A DNA stretch of 64,000 nt. It comes from Polycyclovorans sp964425915. Lineage in GTDB: Bacteria > Pseudomonadota > Gammaproteobacteria > Nevskiales > Nevskiaceae. How positions within the stretch are numbered: the stretch's first letter is position 1; every line of letters begins with the position of its first letter. A model generated the notes under the pieces. It was not told the origin of the DNA and did not search any database. It saw only the letters and a program-made list of their open reading frames with translations. The position numbers were made by a program, and so were the translations under genes. The stretch lies in assembly GCA_964425915.1 (NCBI GenBank), contig CAYROO010000001.1, positions 434,001-498,000 on the forward strand, given 5' to 3'. This document shows, piece after piece, positions 33,820 to 42,651 of the stretch.

Positions 33820-33981
33820 TTCGCTCTCCTCCATGATCCGCGGCTGCGGCGGCAGGCTACCCCTCGCCTGCGGGCCGGGCAAACCGCGCGGGCGCGTCGC
33901 GCCAAATCACACCGTTAAGACGCAATCGAGAAAGAATTGGGCAAGGTGGCGGCCGGGTTGAGGTCAATTATTTCGCTGCGG

Positions 33982-34850
33982 TCATGCCCGACTTGATCGG
34001 GCACCCAGGCACGCCAGGAAAAGCGGCAGGCGCACCCGGTAGGAGCGCAGCTTGCGCGCGTCCTGCGGCGGTCCATCACCGACCGTGTGGGTCGCGGGCA
34101 GGCACCGCGCCCACAGGCCGATCATGTCGCGCCGTGCCCGGGTGGGTCGGGCAGCCAGGCACCCACCGTCGCNNNNNNNNNNNNNNNNNNNNNNNNNNNN
34201 NNNNNNNNNNNNNNNNNNNNNNNNNNNNNNNNNNNNNNNNNNNNNNNNNNNNNNNNNNNNNNNNNNNNNNNNCGGGATGACGTGGCCTTGCAGATAACCG
34301 TCATGCCCGACTTGATCGGGCATCCAGGTACGCCAGGACAAGCGGCAGGCGCACCCGGTAGGAGCGCAGCTTGCGCGCGACCTGCGGCGGCCCATCACCA
34401 ACCCAGTGGGTCGCGGGCAGGCACCGCGCCCACAGGCCGATCATGTCGCGCCGTGCCCGGGTGGGTCGGGCAGCCAGGCACCCACCGTCGCCGCTGGATC
34501 CCGCATCAAGTGCGGGATGACATGGCCTTGCAGATAACCGTCATGCCCGACTTGATCGGGCATCCAGGCACGCCAGGAAAAGCGGCAGGCGCACCCGGTA
34601 GGAGCGCAGCTTGCGTGCGACCTGCGGCGGCCCATCACCGACCGTTTGGGTCGCAGGCAGGCACCGCGCCCACAGGCCGATCATGTCGCGCCGTCCCCGG
34701 GTGGGTCGGGCAGCCAGGCACCCACCGTCGCTGCTGGATCCCGCATCAAGTGCGGGATGACGTGGCCTTGCAGATAACCGTCATGCCCGACTTGATCGGG
34801 CATCCAGATGCCCGCCGGCGTCGCTGGGCTCCGGCTCAGGACGGGGATGA
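33982..34850. repeat. Tandem array of a 240-bp composite repeat
   Basis: Units begin at 33982, 34301, 34541 and 34781; the two measurable intervals are exactly 240 bp. Each unit holds a GTCATGCCCGA...GGGCATCC palindrome, a TAGGAGCGCAGCTTGCG... element with its inverted partner near GCACCGCGCCCAC, and an ATCCCGCA...TGCGGGAT palindrome. The last unit is truncated. The array lies between fecI and the RND exporter gene, which are divergent. No gene is credible in 33820-34982. Confidence 0.9.
34173..34272. other. Assembly gap (100 N) inside the 240-bp array
   Basis: Exactly 100 N. If units stay at 240 bp spacing, the true missing length would be about 21 bp or that plus a multiple of 240, so copy number is unknown. 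Confidence 0.95.
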
Positions 34851-34982
34851 CGTGGCCTACCCAGCAAAGCCACGACTGTCGCTAGGGCCAAGGCAGGTGG
34901 CGTGGTTCCGGGTAGGATGGGTCGGGCGTTCAATCCGGCAAGGATGCCCCATGCCATTGCGGCCCCCATCGCGAATCTCTTC

Positions 34983-37283
34983 ATGACCCGCTACCTCTTC
35001 TGGTTGCACCGGGCGCCCTGGCTGTGGGCACTGATCTGCATCGCCATCACGCTGGCGGCGATGACGGGCTTGGGCGGGCTGGGGTTCTCCACGGACTATC
35101 AGGAGTACTTCAGCGACGAGAACCCCGAACTGCAGGCGCAGCGCGAGCTGGACCGCCAGTTCGGCAGCCGCGATACCCTGGTGCTGGCGGTGGCAGCGCC
35201 CGAGGGGCAGTTGTTCACGGCGGGCCATCTGGAAGCACTGCGTGGGCTGACGGAGGCGGTGAAGAACCTGCCCTACGCCAATGGTGCGGCCAGCATCACG
35301 AACTTCTACACGCCCCGGGCGGATGACGATTTCATCCGTTCCGAGCCGCTGATTCCGGAGGGGGATCTGGGCGGCCTGGACCTGGCGGCACTGCGAGCCG
35401 AAGCACTCGGCGAGCCGCGCATCCTGCATGGGCTGATTGGCGCCTCCGGCGATGTCACTGGGGTGGTGGGGTACTTTCAGTTGCCGCACCGTGACCCAGG
35501 GGCGGAGATTGCCGACGTCAACGCGGCCACGCGTGCGCTGGCGGCGCAGTTCGAGGCGGACCATCCGGCGCTGAAGACCTACATGATCGGCTCACTGCCG
35601 TTCAATCAGGCGATGGCAGATGCGGCGGTGTATGACCAGTTTCATCTGTTTCCGGTGGCCTTTGGCGCCATGGTGCTGCTGCTGTGGCTGTCGCTGCGTG
35701 GGCCCAACCCCACCTTGATCACGATGGCGGTGGTGGGCATGGCCACGCTCACCGCGCTGGGCCTGGGCGGGCACCTGGGCATGCGGTTGACCACGGCGTC
35801 GATGGCGGCACCGCTGATCATCCTGACGCTGTCGATCTCGGACTGCGTGCATGTGCTGACCACCTATTTCAAGACGCGCCAGCAAGGCGCCGATACGGTT
35901 GCGGCGGTAGAAAACGCCTTGCGGGTGAACGCCCTGGGGGTGTTCCTGACCACGCTGACGACGGTGATCGGCTTTCTCAGCTTCAACACCAATGACTCAC
36001 CGCCGTTCCGCGACCTGGGCAATCTGGTGGCGATTGGGGTGGTGGCGGCCTGGGTGTATGCGATGGTGTTCCTACCCTGTTGGCTGCTCATCACCCGCCC
36101 GGCGGGCCGCAAGCTGCGCACGCTGGACCTCAGCCGGTTCGCGGAGTGGGTGATCCGCCATCAGCGCTCCTTGCGCTGGGGCGGCATGGCAGTGGTGATT
36201 GGGCTGGTGTCTGCGATTCCGCTCAATCATTTCGGCGATGACTATGTGAAGTTTTTCGGCAAGGAGCTGCCGTTCCGCCAGGACACGGAGTTCGTGGCGC
36301 AGCATCTGATGGGGGTGCAATACCTGGAATACGGGGTGCCGGCACCGGCCGGCCCGGGCGGCGTCAATGAGCCGGACTACCTGCAGCAGCTGGAGGCGTT
36401 TTCCGACTGGCTGCGCGAGCAGCCGGGGGTGCGCAAGGTCTCCAACCTCAATGACCTGATGAAGCGACTGAATCAGGTCATGCATGGCGATGATCCCAGC
36501 TGGTACCGCCTGCCGGAGTCACGCGAGCTGTCGGCGCAGTACCTGCTGCTGTTCGAGATTTCGTTGCCGGCGGGTGAGGACATTTCCTCGCTGGTGAATC
36601 TCGACAAGTCGATGACGCGCCTCACCCTGGGCCTCAACAACATGAGCAATGACGAGATTCGCGCGCTCGATCTGCGGGCCCAGCAGTGGATGGACGATCA
36701 CTGGCCGCCCGGCATGCACGCGGTAGGCACCGGCGTGCCGGTGTTGTTCGCCCGTATTGCGCGGCGCAATTTTGAAAGCATGGTGTCGGGCAACCTGGTG
36801 ACCTTCGCGCTGGTGTCGGCCATCTTCATCCTCGCCTTCCGCTCCTGGCGGGTCGGCGGCATCAGCCTGATTCCCAATTTTGCGCCGATGCTGGCGGGCT
36901 TCGGCCTCTGGGGTCTATTGGTGGGCCAGGTGGGGATGAGTCTGTCGGTGGTGGTCAGCCTCACACTGGGAATTGTGGTGGACGACACCATCCACTTTCT
37001 GGCCCGCTACAACCAGGGCCGACAACAGGGCATGACGCCCCCCGATGCGGTGCGCCACGCCTATCGTGATGTCGGTGCCGCGCTGTGGATCACCACGGTC
37101 GCGCTCACCGCTGGCTTCGGCTGTCTGTCGCTGTCCAGTTTCCTCCTGACCGCCCACCTCGGCATGCTGGCCACCATCGTGATTGTGATGGCGCTGGTGG
37201 CCGACTTCCTTCTGCTGCCTGCACTCCTACTATGGTTCGATCGAGATCGCTCCTCGCCCTCTGCTTCGCCCTTGCCCCGCTGA
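34983..37283 (+). CDS. RND superfamily exporter (MMPL/HAE3-like)
   Basis: Inner-membrane transporter of 766 residues with the duplicated RND plan: a helix at 10-30, a periplasmic loop, five helices (about 225-380), a second helix and loop, then five helices to the end. The second-half motif LGIVVDDTIHFLARYNQGRQ carries the proton-relay Asp pair typical of MMPL/HAE3 proteins, and the first half has LTLSISDCVHVLTTYFKTRQ. The start 34983 (MTRYLFWLHRAPWLWA) matches the family; 34944 is an alternative. HAE3 transporters move lipids, hopanoids or similar hydrophobic molecules; the substrate here is unknown. The next gene overlaps its last 52 bases. Confidence 0.92.
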   Translation: MTRYLFWLHRAPWLWALICIAITLAAMTGLGGLGFSTDYQEYFSDENPELQAQRELDRQFGSRDTLVLAVAAPEGQLFTAGHLEALRGLTEAVKNLPYANGAASITNFYTPRADDDFIRSEPLIPEGDLGGLDLAALRAEALGEPRILHGLIGASGDVTGVVGYFQLPHRDPGAEIADVNAATRALAAQFEADHPALKTYMIGSLPFNQAMADAAVYDQFHLFPVAFGAMVLLLWLSLRGPNPTLITMAVVGMATLTALGLGGHLGMRLTTASMAAPLIILTLSISDCVHVLTTYFKTRQQGADTVAAVENALRVNALGVFLTTLTTVIGFLSFNTNDSPPFRDLGNLVAIGVVAAWVYAMVFLPCWLLITRPAGRKLRTLDLSRFAEWVIRHQRSLRWGGMAVVIGLVSAIPLNHFGDDYVKFFGKELPFRQDTEFVAQHLMGVQYLEYGVPAPAGPGGVNEPDYLQQLEAFSDWLREQPGVRKVSNLNDLMKRLNQVMHGDDPSWYRLPESRELSAQYLLLFEISLPAGEDISSLVNLDKSMTRLTLGLNNMSNDEIRALDLRAQQWMDDHWPPGMHAVGTGVPVLFARIARRNFESMVSGNLVTFALVSAIFILAFRSWRVGGISLIPNFAPMLAGFGLWGLLVGQVGMSLSVVVSLTLGIVVDDTIHFLARYNQGRQQGMTPPDAVRHAYRDVGAALWITTVALTAGFGCLSLSSFLLTAHLGMLATIVIVMALVADFLLLPALLLWFDRDRSSPSASPLPR

Positions 37284-38587
37284 CCGCCACGGCCTGGGAC
37301 GCCGACCTGCTGCTGGCGGCGGAGGCGCGGCATTTTTACCACCAGGACGACGACGGCACGTCGTGGTCCCTGGCGGCACAACCGCGGCTGTTCCACGACT
37401 GGAACCGCCGCCGCGACCGCATCGAGGCGGAGTTCTTCTATCGCCACGATAGCCAGGATGACCGCCGCAGCCATGGCGATGTACGCAGCCTGTACTACCA
37501 GCACATCGCCCGCGACTGGGAGGCCAGCGTGGGGCTGCGCCGGGTGTACTGGGGGGTGACGGAATCGCGCCATCTGGTGGACATCATCAACCAGTCGGAT
37601 CTGGTGGAAGACCTCGATGCCGAGCAGAAACTGGGCCAGCCGATGCTGACGCTGACCTTGATCCGCGATATCGGCAATTTCGATTTCTTCATCATGCCCT
37701 ACCAGCGGGCGCGTACCTTCCCCGGCCCTGAGGGCCACCCGCGCATTCCCCTTCCGGTGGATACGGCGTCGGCACGCTACGAGTCGGAGGACGGCCAGGA
37801 GCATGTGGATTATGCGATCCGTTGGCGCACCCGTAGCGGTGGCCTGGACTTCAATCTGCATCTGTTTGACGGCACCGCCCGCGAGCCGGACTTGCTGCCC
37901 TGCCTGGCCCAGGGCAGTGACTTCAATGGCACCATGGAGGGCCCCAACTGCGACCTCGAAGCCGCCATCGCGCCACCTTCCCGCCCGCTGCGCGACCGGG
38001 TGATCGACCTGCTGCAGTTCATTGGGCTTGCGCCCAGCGATGCCGAGCTGGAACAGGCCTTTCTGGACGAGGTGATGCCCGAGGTGTTGGCCAATCTGGT
38101 GCTGGTGCCCGACTACGCGCGTCTGCGGCAAGTCGGCCTCGATGCCCAGTACATCCGCGGCGGCTGGGCCTGGAAGCTGGAAGCAGTGCTGCGCGAGCAG
38201 GGCGGCGACAACAGCGTCGCCGCCGTGGCCGGGTTCGAATACACCTTCTCCGATATTGCGGGCCTCGGCTGGGATGTCGGCGGCCTGTTCGAGTATCTCT
38301 ACGACGAGCAGGAGACCCTGCTCAGTGCCCGCACCGATGACGATGTGTTTCTGGGCCTGCGCATCGGCTTCAACGATGTCGCCTCATCGCAGCTGCTGGC
38401 GGGCTTCTTCGTTGATCGTGACAGCGGCAAGGACCACCTGGTGCAGATCGAGGCCAGTCGCCGCATCGGCGCCAACTGGCGGGCAGCGCTCAAGGCACGA
38501 CACTTTGAACAGGTGCCCGGCGATTCGCTGACCGGCTTCCTCGATGATGAGGATATGGTGAGCTTGACGGTGGAGCGGTATTTCTAG
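37232..38587 (+). CDS. Outer-membrane beta-barrel protein, partner of the RND exporter
   Basis: 451 residues, signal peptide MVRSRSLLALCFALAPLTATA, then a beta-rich chain ending MVSLTVERYF with the terminal Phe of BAM substrates. The segment VYWGVTESRHLVDIINQSDL followed by an EQKLGQPM motif resembles the barrel class often found beside HAE3 exporters (DUF1302-like). The ATG lies 52 bases inside the RND gene, so the two are probably translated in linkage. A role as the outer-membrane exit of the exporter is inference from position. Confidence 0.75.
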   Translation: MVRSRSLLALCFALAPLTATAWDADLLLAAEARHFYHQDDDGTSWSLAAQPRLFHDWNRRRDRIEAEFFYRHDSQDDRRSHGDVRSLYYQHIARDWEASVGLRRVYWGVTESRHLVDIINQSDLVEDLDAEQKLGQPMLTLTLIRDIGNFDFFIMPYQRARTFPGPEGHPRIPLPVDTASARYESEDGQEHVDYAIRWRTRSGGLDFNLHLFDGTAREPDLLPCLAQGSDFNGTMEGPNCDLEAAIAPPSRPLRDRVIDLLQFIGLAPSDAELEQAFLDEVMPEVLANLVLVPDYARLRQVGLDAQYIRGGWAWKLEAVLREQGGDNSVAAVAGFEYTFSDIAGLGWDVGGLFEYLYDEQETLLSARTDDDVFLGLRIGFNDVASSQLLAGFFVDRDSGKDHLVQIEASRRIGANWRAALKARHFEQVPGDSLTGFLDDEDMVSLTVERYF

Positions 38588-38604
38588 GTCCCGATGACGT
38601 CCCG

Positions 38605-39672
38605 TCATGCCCGGAGTGATCGGGCATCCAGAAGCCCACCGTCACCACTGGATCCCGGCTCAGGGCCGGGATGACGATAACTCCCAGCCCCGTCATGCCC
38701 GACGTGATCGGGCATCCAGAAGCCCACCGTCGCAACTGGATCCCGGCTCAAGGCCGGGATGACGATAGCTCCCAGCCCCGTCATGCCCGACGTGATCGGG
38801 CATCCAGAAGCCTACCGTCACCACTGGATCCCGGCTCAAGGCCGGGATGACGATAGCTCCCAGCCACGTAATGCCCGACGTGATCGGGCATCCAGAAGCC
38901 CACCGTCGCAACTGGATCCCGGCTCAGGGCCGGGATGACGATAACTCCCAGCCCCGTCATGCCCGACGTGATCGGGCATCCAGAAGCCCACCGTCGCAAC
39001 TGGATCCCGGCTCAAGGCCGGGATGACGATAGCTCCCAGCCCCGTCATGCCCGACGTGATCGGGCATCCAGAAGCCTACCGTCACCACTGGATCCCGGCT
39101 CAAGGCCGGGATGACGATAGCTCCCAGCCACGTAATGCCCGACGTGATCGGGCATCCAGAAGCCCACCGTCGCAACTGGATCCCGGCTCNNNNNNNNNNN
39201 NNNNNNNNNNNNNNNNNNNNNNNNNNNNNNNNNNNNNNNNNNNNNNNNNNNNNNNNNNNNNNNNNNNNNNNNNNNNNNNNNNNNNNNNNATGCCCGACGT
39301 GATCGGGCATCCAGAAGCCCACCGTCGCAACTGGATCCCGGCTCAGGGCCGGGATGACGATAACTCCCAGCCCCGTCATGCCCGACGTGATCGGGCATCC
39401 AGAAGCCCACCGTCGCAACTGGATCCCGGCTCAGGGCCGGGATGACGATAACTCCCAGCCCCGTCATGCCCGACGTGATCGGGCATCCAGAAGCCCACCG
39501 TCGCAACTGGATCCCGGCTCAGGGCCGGGATGACGATAACTCCCAGCCCCGTCATGCCCGACGTGATCGGGCATCCAGAAGCCCACCGTCGCAACTGGAT
39601 CCCGGCTCAGGGCCGGGATGACGTTTCCTCCCAGCCGCTCGTCATGCCCGACTTGATCGGGCATCCAGGCCG
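38605..39672. repeat. Tandem array of an 88-bp repeat made of two REP-like palindromes
   Basis: Units start at 38605, 38693, 38781, 38869, 38957, 39045, 39133, (gap), 39288, 39376, 39464 and 39552, with a last partial at 39642; the period is exactly 88. Each contains TGCCCGACGTGATCGGGCA and, about 45 bp on, ATCCCGGC...GCCGGGAT. Units 38693-38956 and 38957-39189 repeat as a three-unit block (264 bp). It fills the space between two convergent genes. Nothing else is seen in 38588-39713. Confidence 0.95.
39190..39289. other. Assembly gap (100 N) inside the 88-bp array
   Basis: Exactly 100 N, placed mid-unit. The true number of 88-bp units in this array is therefore unknown. Confidence 0.95.
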
Positions 39673-39713
39673 TCACCGTTGCAACAGGGGCCCGGTGCGG
39701 GGAGATGCGACGG

Positions 39714-40877
39714 CTACTGAGGCTTGGCGGATGGCGGCTCGCCGTGATGGCGCATCACGAAGGCGGTGACTGACAGCACCGCGAGCAATAGGGCGGCACC
39801 GACGAAGGCCAGCGCGGGGCCGCCAATCTCAATCAGGGGCTGCACCACGATGGGGGACAGGAACTGGCCAACGAACACTGCGGCGGTGAGGCCGCCGATC
39901 AGCTGCCCGCGCCGGTCCGGTGGGGTGAAGCTGCTGAGCCATGTGGTGGCATTGGGCACGGTCATGCCCAGGCCGAGACCAGCGATGGCGAGGCCGACCA
40001 GCACTTGTGGGTAGCCAGCGGCGAAACCCACCACTGCGTAGCCGGCGGCCATGAGGGCGTAAATCACCGCGAAGATGGCGACCGGGCTGAGACGTTGCCG
40101 GACGCGCGCAAACATCAGCCCGGAGATCCCGCCACAGACGTTGCCGACCGCAATGGCCAGCCCGGTGGCGGTGCTGCTGCCACCGGTGAGATTCACCAGG
40201 TGATAGGGCAGCTGGACCGGGATGATGTAGAAAATGAGCATCCCAGTGAGGGCAGCCGCGTAGATGACCGAGATCCGCAGGCGCGGCACCTCGGACAGAG
40301 GTTCGTTGGCGAGGCTGCCCTGCCGCGTCGGCTCCTCTAGCCGCAGGATGGACGGCAATAGCAGCACCGGCACCAGATAGACCAGGAACGACGCCCGCCA
40401 GTGCAGGTCGGCGGCCATGCCGCCCGCGAGCAGAAAGAACACGCCGCCAAGGCTCATGAATGCGCCCTGGCGGCCGAGCACTCGCGCGCGCTCGTCGCCG
40501 TCGAAGTAATCCGAGATGAGTGTGGTGACCGCCGTCATCAGCCCGCCCACCGCCACGCCGAGCAGGGCGCGCCCGATGAGGATGCTTTCCAGGCTGTTGA
40601 GCAAGGCGCCGGAGGCGCCGGCCAGCACGTAGAGCCAGGACGAGTAGAGCAGGATGCGAACGCGCCCCACCCGATCGACCAGCCGGCCCGCCAACGGCGC
40701 CGCCAGCACGATGAATAGCGCCGGCAGGGTGAGCACCAGTCGGGTCAGCAGATCCGCATGCGGGGTCTCGATGAAGACGGCCTCAAGGGCGGGTAGCGCG
40801 GGCGACAGGGTGGCGCCCGCCATGACGGTGAGCGTGCTGGCGAGCAGCAGCGTCCATTGGCGGGAAAGTGCGGGCAT
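39714..40877 (-). CDS. MFS transporter
   Basis: 387 residues, 12 predicted helices; the start ATG 40877 (MPALSRQWTLLLASTLTVMA) is chosen over a GTG four codons upstream, with AAGG 11 bases before it. The loop motif LAGRLVDRVGRVRILLYSSW is the MFS A-motif. Overall it resembles drug-resistance-type (DHA1) carriers. It has no close partner gene; the 88-bp repeat array lies immediately downstream. Substrate unknown. Confidence 0.9.
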   Translation of the reverse strand: MPALSRQWTLLLASTLTVMAGATLSPALPALEAVFIETPHADLLTRLVLTLPALFIVLAAPLAGRLVDRVGRVRILLYSSWLYVLAGASGALLNSLESILIGRALLGVAVGGLMTAVTTLISDYFDGDERARVLGRQGAFMSLGGVFFLLAGGMAADLHWRASFLVYLVPVLLLPSILRLEEPTRQGSLANEPLSEVPRLRISVIYAAALTGMLIFYIIPVQLPYHLVNLTGGSSTATGLAIAVGNVCGGISGLMFARVRQRLSPVAIFAVIYALMAAGYAVVGFAAGYPQVLVGLAIAGLGLGMTVPNATTWLSSFTPPDRRGQLIGGLTAAVFVGQFLSPIVVQPLIEIGGPALAFVGAALLLAVLSVTAFVMRHHGEPPSAKPQ

Positions 40878-40965
40878 ATGGGTCGGCACCTTAGCACCGA
40901 GACGTTAGGTGTGAGGGGGGCGTCACAGGGGTTCGGCTGGACATTCGGGCGGACCCCGGCTGATG

Positions 40966-40992
40966 CGATTCGGGACCGTCGCTGGACAGGAG
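40966..40992. repeat. Short dispersed repeat, copy 1
   Basis: About 26 bp (CGATTCGGGACCGTCGCTGG and following) recurring with one mismatch at 55380-55406. It lies in the short gap between the MFS and cyclase genes. Confidence 0.55.
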
Positions 40993-41063
40993 ATGCCGAA
41001 GCGTCGTACCCCGCGTCCGCAGGCACAAGAACCGCTGCGCGGTACTCGTAACAACTGCGGGAT

Positions 41064-42491
41064 TCACCCGCCCGGAACAGGCACCTCGGGAAACAGCGCG
41101 AAGTGACTGACGGGCTCGACCAGCCCCTTCACAGCGATCGGCGGCCGCGTCTCAAGGCCATCCTCGCCGGCCAGGGCAACGGTGCGACGGTCGATCAGGA
41201 TCTCGCCGTTACGCGCTTCGCCACACAGGCGTGAGGCCAGGTTCACGGTAGCGCCGACGGCGGTGTATTCCAGCCGCGATGCGGATCCGATCACGCCCAC
41301 CGTCACCACGCCGGTGGCCACCCCAACGCCGATCCCGAGCGTATGTTCGGGTGTGCTCCAGCGACGGGTGAGCGCCAGGCCCAAGTGGCGGATACGGCGC
41401 GCCATCTCCAATGCGCAGCGGGCATGATGCTCGACCGGGATGGGGGCCCCCACCAGGATGAGAATGCCATCCCCGGCAAAGTCCTTGATGGTGCCGCCAA
41501 AGCGACCCACCACCTCACCCACTTCGTCGTAGTACTCGCGCAGCACGCGGAGTACCTCGCTGGACTCATGTGCGGCGGCAAAGGCGGTAAAGCCGCGAAG
41601 GTCGCAGCAGACCACGCTGATCTCCAGCAGGTTTTCCTGCATCGCCTGCTTCATACCGCGTTCGGATACCAGTTTGGCCACCTGCGGCGACAGAAACCGG
41701 CTCATGAACTGACCGCGCTGCCCCTGCAGCACGTGATAGTGAACCGCGCCCACCATCACCACCACTTCGCCCATGACGGTGGTGATGGCGGCCCAGTCAT
41801 GCGGCAGTACAAAGCCAATCATGAAGATCGGTACGGCAATCGCCATGGCGATCACGCGAATGCGCTCGGCGCGGTCCGGGCGCCGGTTGAGTAGCAGCAG
41901 GATGCTGGCAATGGCCGCCAGGGCAGCGACCTGCATCGGCAGCGCAAACAGCCAGAAGCCCGGACGCAGGAGGAATTCGGCGCCGCCGAAGGTGTCCAGC
42001 GCCTGCAGAAAGTCCGACACCCGCAACTCGGGCAGTGCTAGCGACAGCAACAGGTAAAACCCCACTGCGATTTGGCCGGCACGCAGGGCACGGTCGCCAG
42101 CTCGGGTGTTGACCCCGGGCGCAGCCGGCAGGGTCTGGCGAACCCGCAGCAGCCACTCCAGCAAGGACAACATCGCCACTGATTCGGCCAGCGCAGAGGC
42201 GCGCGACCAGCCCACGACGGCGGCTTGGGTTTGCGCTTCGAACAGTCCGATCTGAAACAGGATGGCGGTTCCCAAGGACCCGAGCGATACCGCCAGCGCT
42301 TGGCTGGTGGCCGCGCGACGATCCGCCGACCAGAAGGCGAAGGCCATGCCGACCGCCATCATTGCCACCAGGAAATGTTGGGTCACCGCTGTCTGGCCCG
42401 GAAAACGTGGCCGCCAGAATAACGCAGGGTGACCATGGCCGGTGAGGCCCATCAGCACTTCGTCCGGCTCCCGCCGATCGCTGGCAGCCAC
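41064..42491 (-). CDS. Membrane-bound class III adenylate/guanylate cyclase
   Basis: 475 residues from a GTG start with GAAGG upstream (alternative ATG at 42452). The first 250 residues hold about seven hydrophobic segments, a membrane sensor of unknown type. The C-terminal class III cyclase domain has both metal-binding aspartates (ISVVCCDLRGFTAF and IKDFAGDGILILVGAP) and the transition-state region LEYTAVGATVNLASRLCGEA. It should make cAMP; the base-specifying residues were not resolved, so cGMP cannot be excluded. It is divergent from the AbiEi-like gene across an AT-rich gap. Confidence 0.92.
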   Translation of the reverse strand: MAASDRREPDEVLMGLTGHGHPALFWRPRFPGQTAVTQHFLVAMMAVGMAFAFWSADRRAATSQALAVSLGSLGTAILFQIGLFEAQTQAAVVGWSRASALAESVAMLSLLEWLLRVRQTLPAAPGVNTRAGDRALRAGQIAVGFYLLLSLALPELRVSDFLQALDTFGGAEFLLRPGFWLFALPMQVAALAAIASILLLLNRRPDRAERIRVIAMAIAVPIFMIGFVLPHDWAAITTVMGEVVVMVGAVHYHVLQGQRGQFMSRFLSPQVAKLVSERGMKQAMQENLLEISVVCCDLRGFTAFAAAHESSEVLRVLREYYDEVGEVVGRFGGTIKDFAGDGILILVGAPIPVEHHARCALEMARRIRHLGLALTRRWSTPEHTLGIGVGVATGVVTVGVIGSASRLEYTAVGATVNLASRLCGEARNGEILIDRRTVALAGEDGLETRPPIAVKGLVEPVSHFALFPEVPVPGG

Positions 42492-42499
42492 CGGCCTTC

Positions 42500-42612
42500 A
42501 CAAAGTCATTTAATAATCTTTCTTTTCCAGCAACTTGCAAAGCAAGCTTCATGTACGACATTAGTTAAAAAGTCTTGCATTCCGTGAATCATTGTTCTTA
42601 AATGATTACACC
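42500..42612. promoter_or_regulatory. AT-rich divergent promoter region with inverted repeat
   Basis: Much richer in A/T than the rest of the window. It contains the inverted repeat AATCATT (42588-42594) / AATGATT (42602-42608) 44 bp before the AbiEi-like start, and a CTTGC-AAA-GCAAG hairpin near 42534. Candidate -35/-10 boxes TTGCAT and TAAATG (18 bp apart) point toward the AbiEi-like gene. AbiEi proteins repress their own promoter at inverted repeats, which fits. Confidence 0.5.
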
Positions 42613-42651
42613 CTTTCGAGACCCGCGGGCCCTCATCCGGTCCGTCGCTGA

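Noticed and set aside
33890..33981. Fur box upstream of fecI
   Set aside because: No match to the AT-rich inverted Fur pattern was found, so iron control is not claimed.
34087..34986. Protein-coding frame through the 240-bp array
   Set aside because: The open frame crosses an N gap and only reflects the repeated palindromes.
38605..39672. CRISPR array
   Set aside because: Regular 88-bp repeats, but the sequence between palindromes is itself repeated, not unique spacers; no cas genes are near.
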